A stretch of DNA of 64,000 bases from Elysia chlorotica (lineage: Eukaryota; Mollusca; Gastropoda; Plakobranchidae), in the NCBI GenBank assembly GCA_003991915.1, contig RQTK01000331.1:262516-326515 (forward strand), in the 5' to 3' direction. Of this stretch, positions 52,640 through 64,000 are shown in pieces. Numbering within the stretch: the first letter of the stretch is position 1; each line of letters starts with the position of its first letter. Below the pieces are notes generated by a model. That model saw nothing but the letters and a program-made list of their open reading frames with translations, was not told where the DNA came from and ran no database searches. The translations under genes and the position numbers were made by a program.

Positions 52640-52800
52640 ATAGAGGGATTATCTCTACTTGGGTACATCGTTGTCAGTATAATGTAACCGACTGAGAGAG
52701 GAGTCCTGTCTCTGTGTGGCAGCAAGTAAACTGTCAGATGTTAGTTTTGGGACCCATTAATAATATAGCATTTAAAGTGTTGACGTTGGAGGCTAAGCAA
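52640..52800 (+). mobile_element. tRNA-SINE fragment
   Basis: Plus orientation, head missing: GTTGTCAGTATAATGTAACC, GACTGAGAGAGGAGTCCTGT, GTGTGGCAGCAAGTAAACTG, CAGATGTTAGTTTTGGGACC and TTGACGTTGGAGGCTAAGC. It joins the CCA microsatellite directly. Confidence 0.75.
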
Positions 52801-52989
52801 GACCACCACCACCACCAACACCACCACCACCACCACCACCACAACCACCACCACCACCCACCACCACCACCACCACCACCACCACCACCACCACCACCAC
52901 CACCACCACCACCACCACCACCACCACCACCACCACCACCATCACCACCACCGTCACACCATCATCACCACCACCACCACCACCACCAC

Positions 52990-53022
<33 letters not shown>
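52800..53022. repeat. (CCA)n then (CAA)n microsatellite
   Basis: About 190 bases of CCA repeats with scattered changes, passing into CAA repeats at 52989-53022. Gives spurious His-, Pro- and Gln-rich frames. It grows from the SINE tail. Confidence 0.95.
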
Positions 53023-53099
53023 CTACTACTACTTCTTGGGTGCAAGATGGTCCGAGGGAAGACACGCGTCTTCTTACGTAATATTAGAGATTGTGCGAT

Positions 53100-53255
53100 T
53101 TCGCCCCCATCTGGTTGAGTCGGCTGAGACAGGAGTCATGGTATCCCCGCCCAGTCTCGAGTGTGGCAGCACATAAATTATCAGACGTTAGTCTTTGGGC
53201 CCGTTCACAATATAACCTATTTAGTACTGACTTTGGAAGTCAAACTAACTCAACT
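53100..53255 (+). mobile_element. tRNA-SINE fragment
   Basis: Plus orientation: TCTGGTTGAGTCGGCTGAGA, CAGGAGTCATGGTATCCCCG, CTCGAGTGTGGCAGCACATA, CAGACGTTAGTCTTTGGGCC and a tail AACTAACTCAACTA. The tRNA-like head is absent. Confidence 0.8.
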
Positions 53256-53362
53256 ATTGTACAGTTGCCTTAGAAACAATGTGCTAGTTTATTACATGAC
53301 TGTCTTTTCTTTTTTAGTAAAACGTCATCTTTTTTTTTTTGCAAAGAAAGACAACCCTTGAA

Positions 53363-53381
53363 TTTATTCAGTGTATTTATT
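53363..53381 (-). terminator. Candidate LRRC74A-like polyadenylation signals
   Basis: Two AATAAA hexamers on the minus strand (53376-53381 and 53363-53368), about 380-400 bases past the stop codon. Position is plausible; there is no other support. Confidence 0.35.
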
Positions 53382-53759
53382 TTGGATATCTCATGTCCAC
53401 AATTGCGACCCATTTAGTTCTGTGAAGAAACGTCTGTTAGTCAAACAGACTTCTAAATCAAGACTTTATGATATTTGATATCAATTTATTCACATGAATA
53501 GAAATCATATGTCAGTAAACAACTAAAAACATATAAAAATATACGATATTTGATATAAATTTATCACATGAATAGAAATCATATGCGAAAGATATTTTTT
53601 TAAATAACATAATTTATACTTCATCGTGGAAAGCCCTAGGTCGTTAATAAGAATTATATAAATAATTTATTAGGAAACATTCCTTAAGTCGCAAGCTGCT
53701 TTGTTTTTTTATGTTTTTCTGCAAACTTGGTCTTCTAGTAGGGTGTTACATTTACCCAA

Positions 53760-63705
<9,946 letters not shown>

Positions 63706-63857
63706 CTAAAAATGTCAAATGTTATGCGAATTATCAAATTAATAGCAACAACAAGTCTCAGTGGGTTTTTTAACGCCAGTTGCCGTAAGTTACCGCAAGT
63801 TGCTGAATAGGTTTTCAATTTTCTGTTTTCTTTATTTCCACATTAAGGTCTGTTTTC

Positions 63858-63872
63858 ATCATCATCACCAAT

Positions 63873-63909
<37 letters not shown>

Positions 63910-63914
63910 GCATC

Positions 63915-63988
<74 letters not shown>

Positions 63989-64000
63989 TATCATCATCAT
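63858..64000. repeat. (ATC)n microsatellite at the window edge
   Basis: ATC trinucleotides with few interruptions, running off the right edge, inside an LRRC74A-like intron. Confidence 0.95.

Larger units (their letters stand above)
45627..53759. other. Intergenic region upstream of paramyosin
   Basis: About 8.1 kb between the paramyosin start and the LRRC74A-like stop. The first 500-600 bases (45627-46180) are less AT-rich and presumably contain the paramyosin promoter and 5' UTR; no clear TATA or CArG box was identified. The rest holds GA, GACA, GTA, GATA and CCA repeats, a 386-N gap, SINE pieces at 52.6-53.3 kb and a tRNA-like element near 49.9 kb. I see no gene. Confidence 0.65.

Noticed and set aside
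52714..53118. His/Pro/Gln-rich reading frames
   Set aside because: Translation of a (CCA)n/(CAA)n microsatellite and SINE sequence.

Overview
The window is nuclear DNA of an invertebrate animal, most likely a lophotrochozoan and probably a mollusc. It is AT-rich and intron-dense, with many microsatellites, tRNA-derived SINE fragments and three assembly gaps. The group assignment rests on a paramyosin whose N-terminal Y-R-G-x-S-P motif and C-terminal rod I recognise from flatworm and mollusc paramyosins. The species cannot be named from sequence alone.

Three protein genes are supported, all on the minus strand, so transcription runs from right to left. (1) Positions 932-13372: a complete 13-exon MSL3 gene (chromo-barrel plus MRG domain, about 553 residues), the chromatin-reader subunit of the MSL histone H4K16 acetyltransferase complex. 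(2) Positions 21258-45626: a complete 20-exon paramyosin gene (about 853-863 residues), the coiled-coil core protein of invertebrate thick filaments, with a first intron of about 10 kb. (3) Positions 53760-63705: the 3' part of an LRRC74A-like gene (leucine-rich repeats, two EF-hand loops and a long low-complexity tail); its 5' end lies beyond the right edge. The three are functionally unrelated and show no sign of co-regulation.

Between the genes, 13.4-21.2 kb is a mosaic of GATA, CT, ATC and TAA microsatellites and segmental duplications, with one ORF of unknown status at 19239-19547. The interval 45.6-53.7 kb holds microsatellites, a 386-base gap and SINE pieces, and no gene that I can support.

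The most unusual structure is inside the genes. Many paramyosin exons, and one LRRC74A exon, are flanked by tandem duplications whose unit includes the exon's own splice junction, or sequence directly beside it. The clearest are a 55-bp minisatellite at exon 12 that carries about 15 copies of its 3' splice site, and a 53-58-bp array at exon 20 that repeats its acceptor and first exon bases. Exons 3, 8, 9 and 10 and the stop/terminal-donor region show related copies. In LRRC74A a two-exon LRR cassette is duplicated with identical protein but a length (281 nt) that forbids using both copies in one reading frame, and the 3' end of another exon is present three times with intact donors. Paramyosin exon 13 also lacks a visible GT donor.
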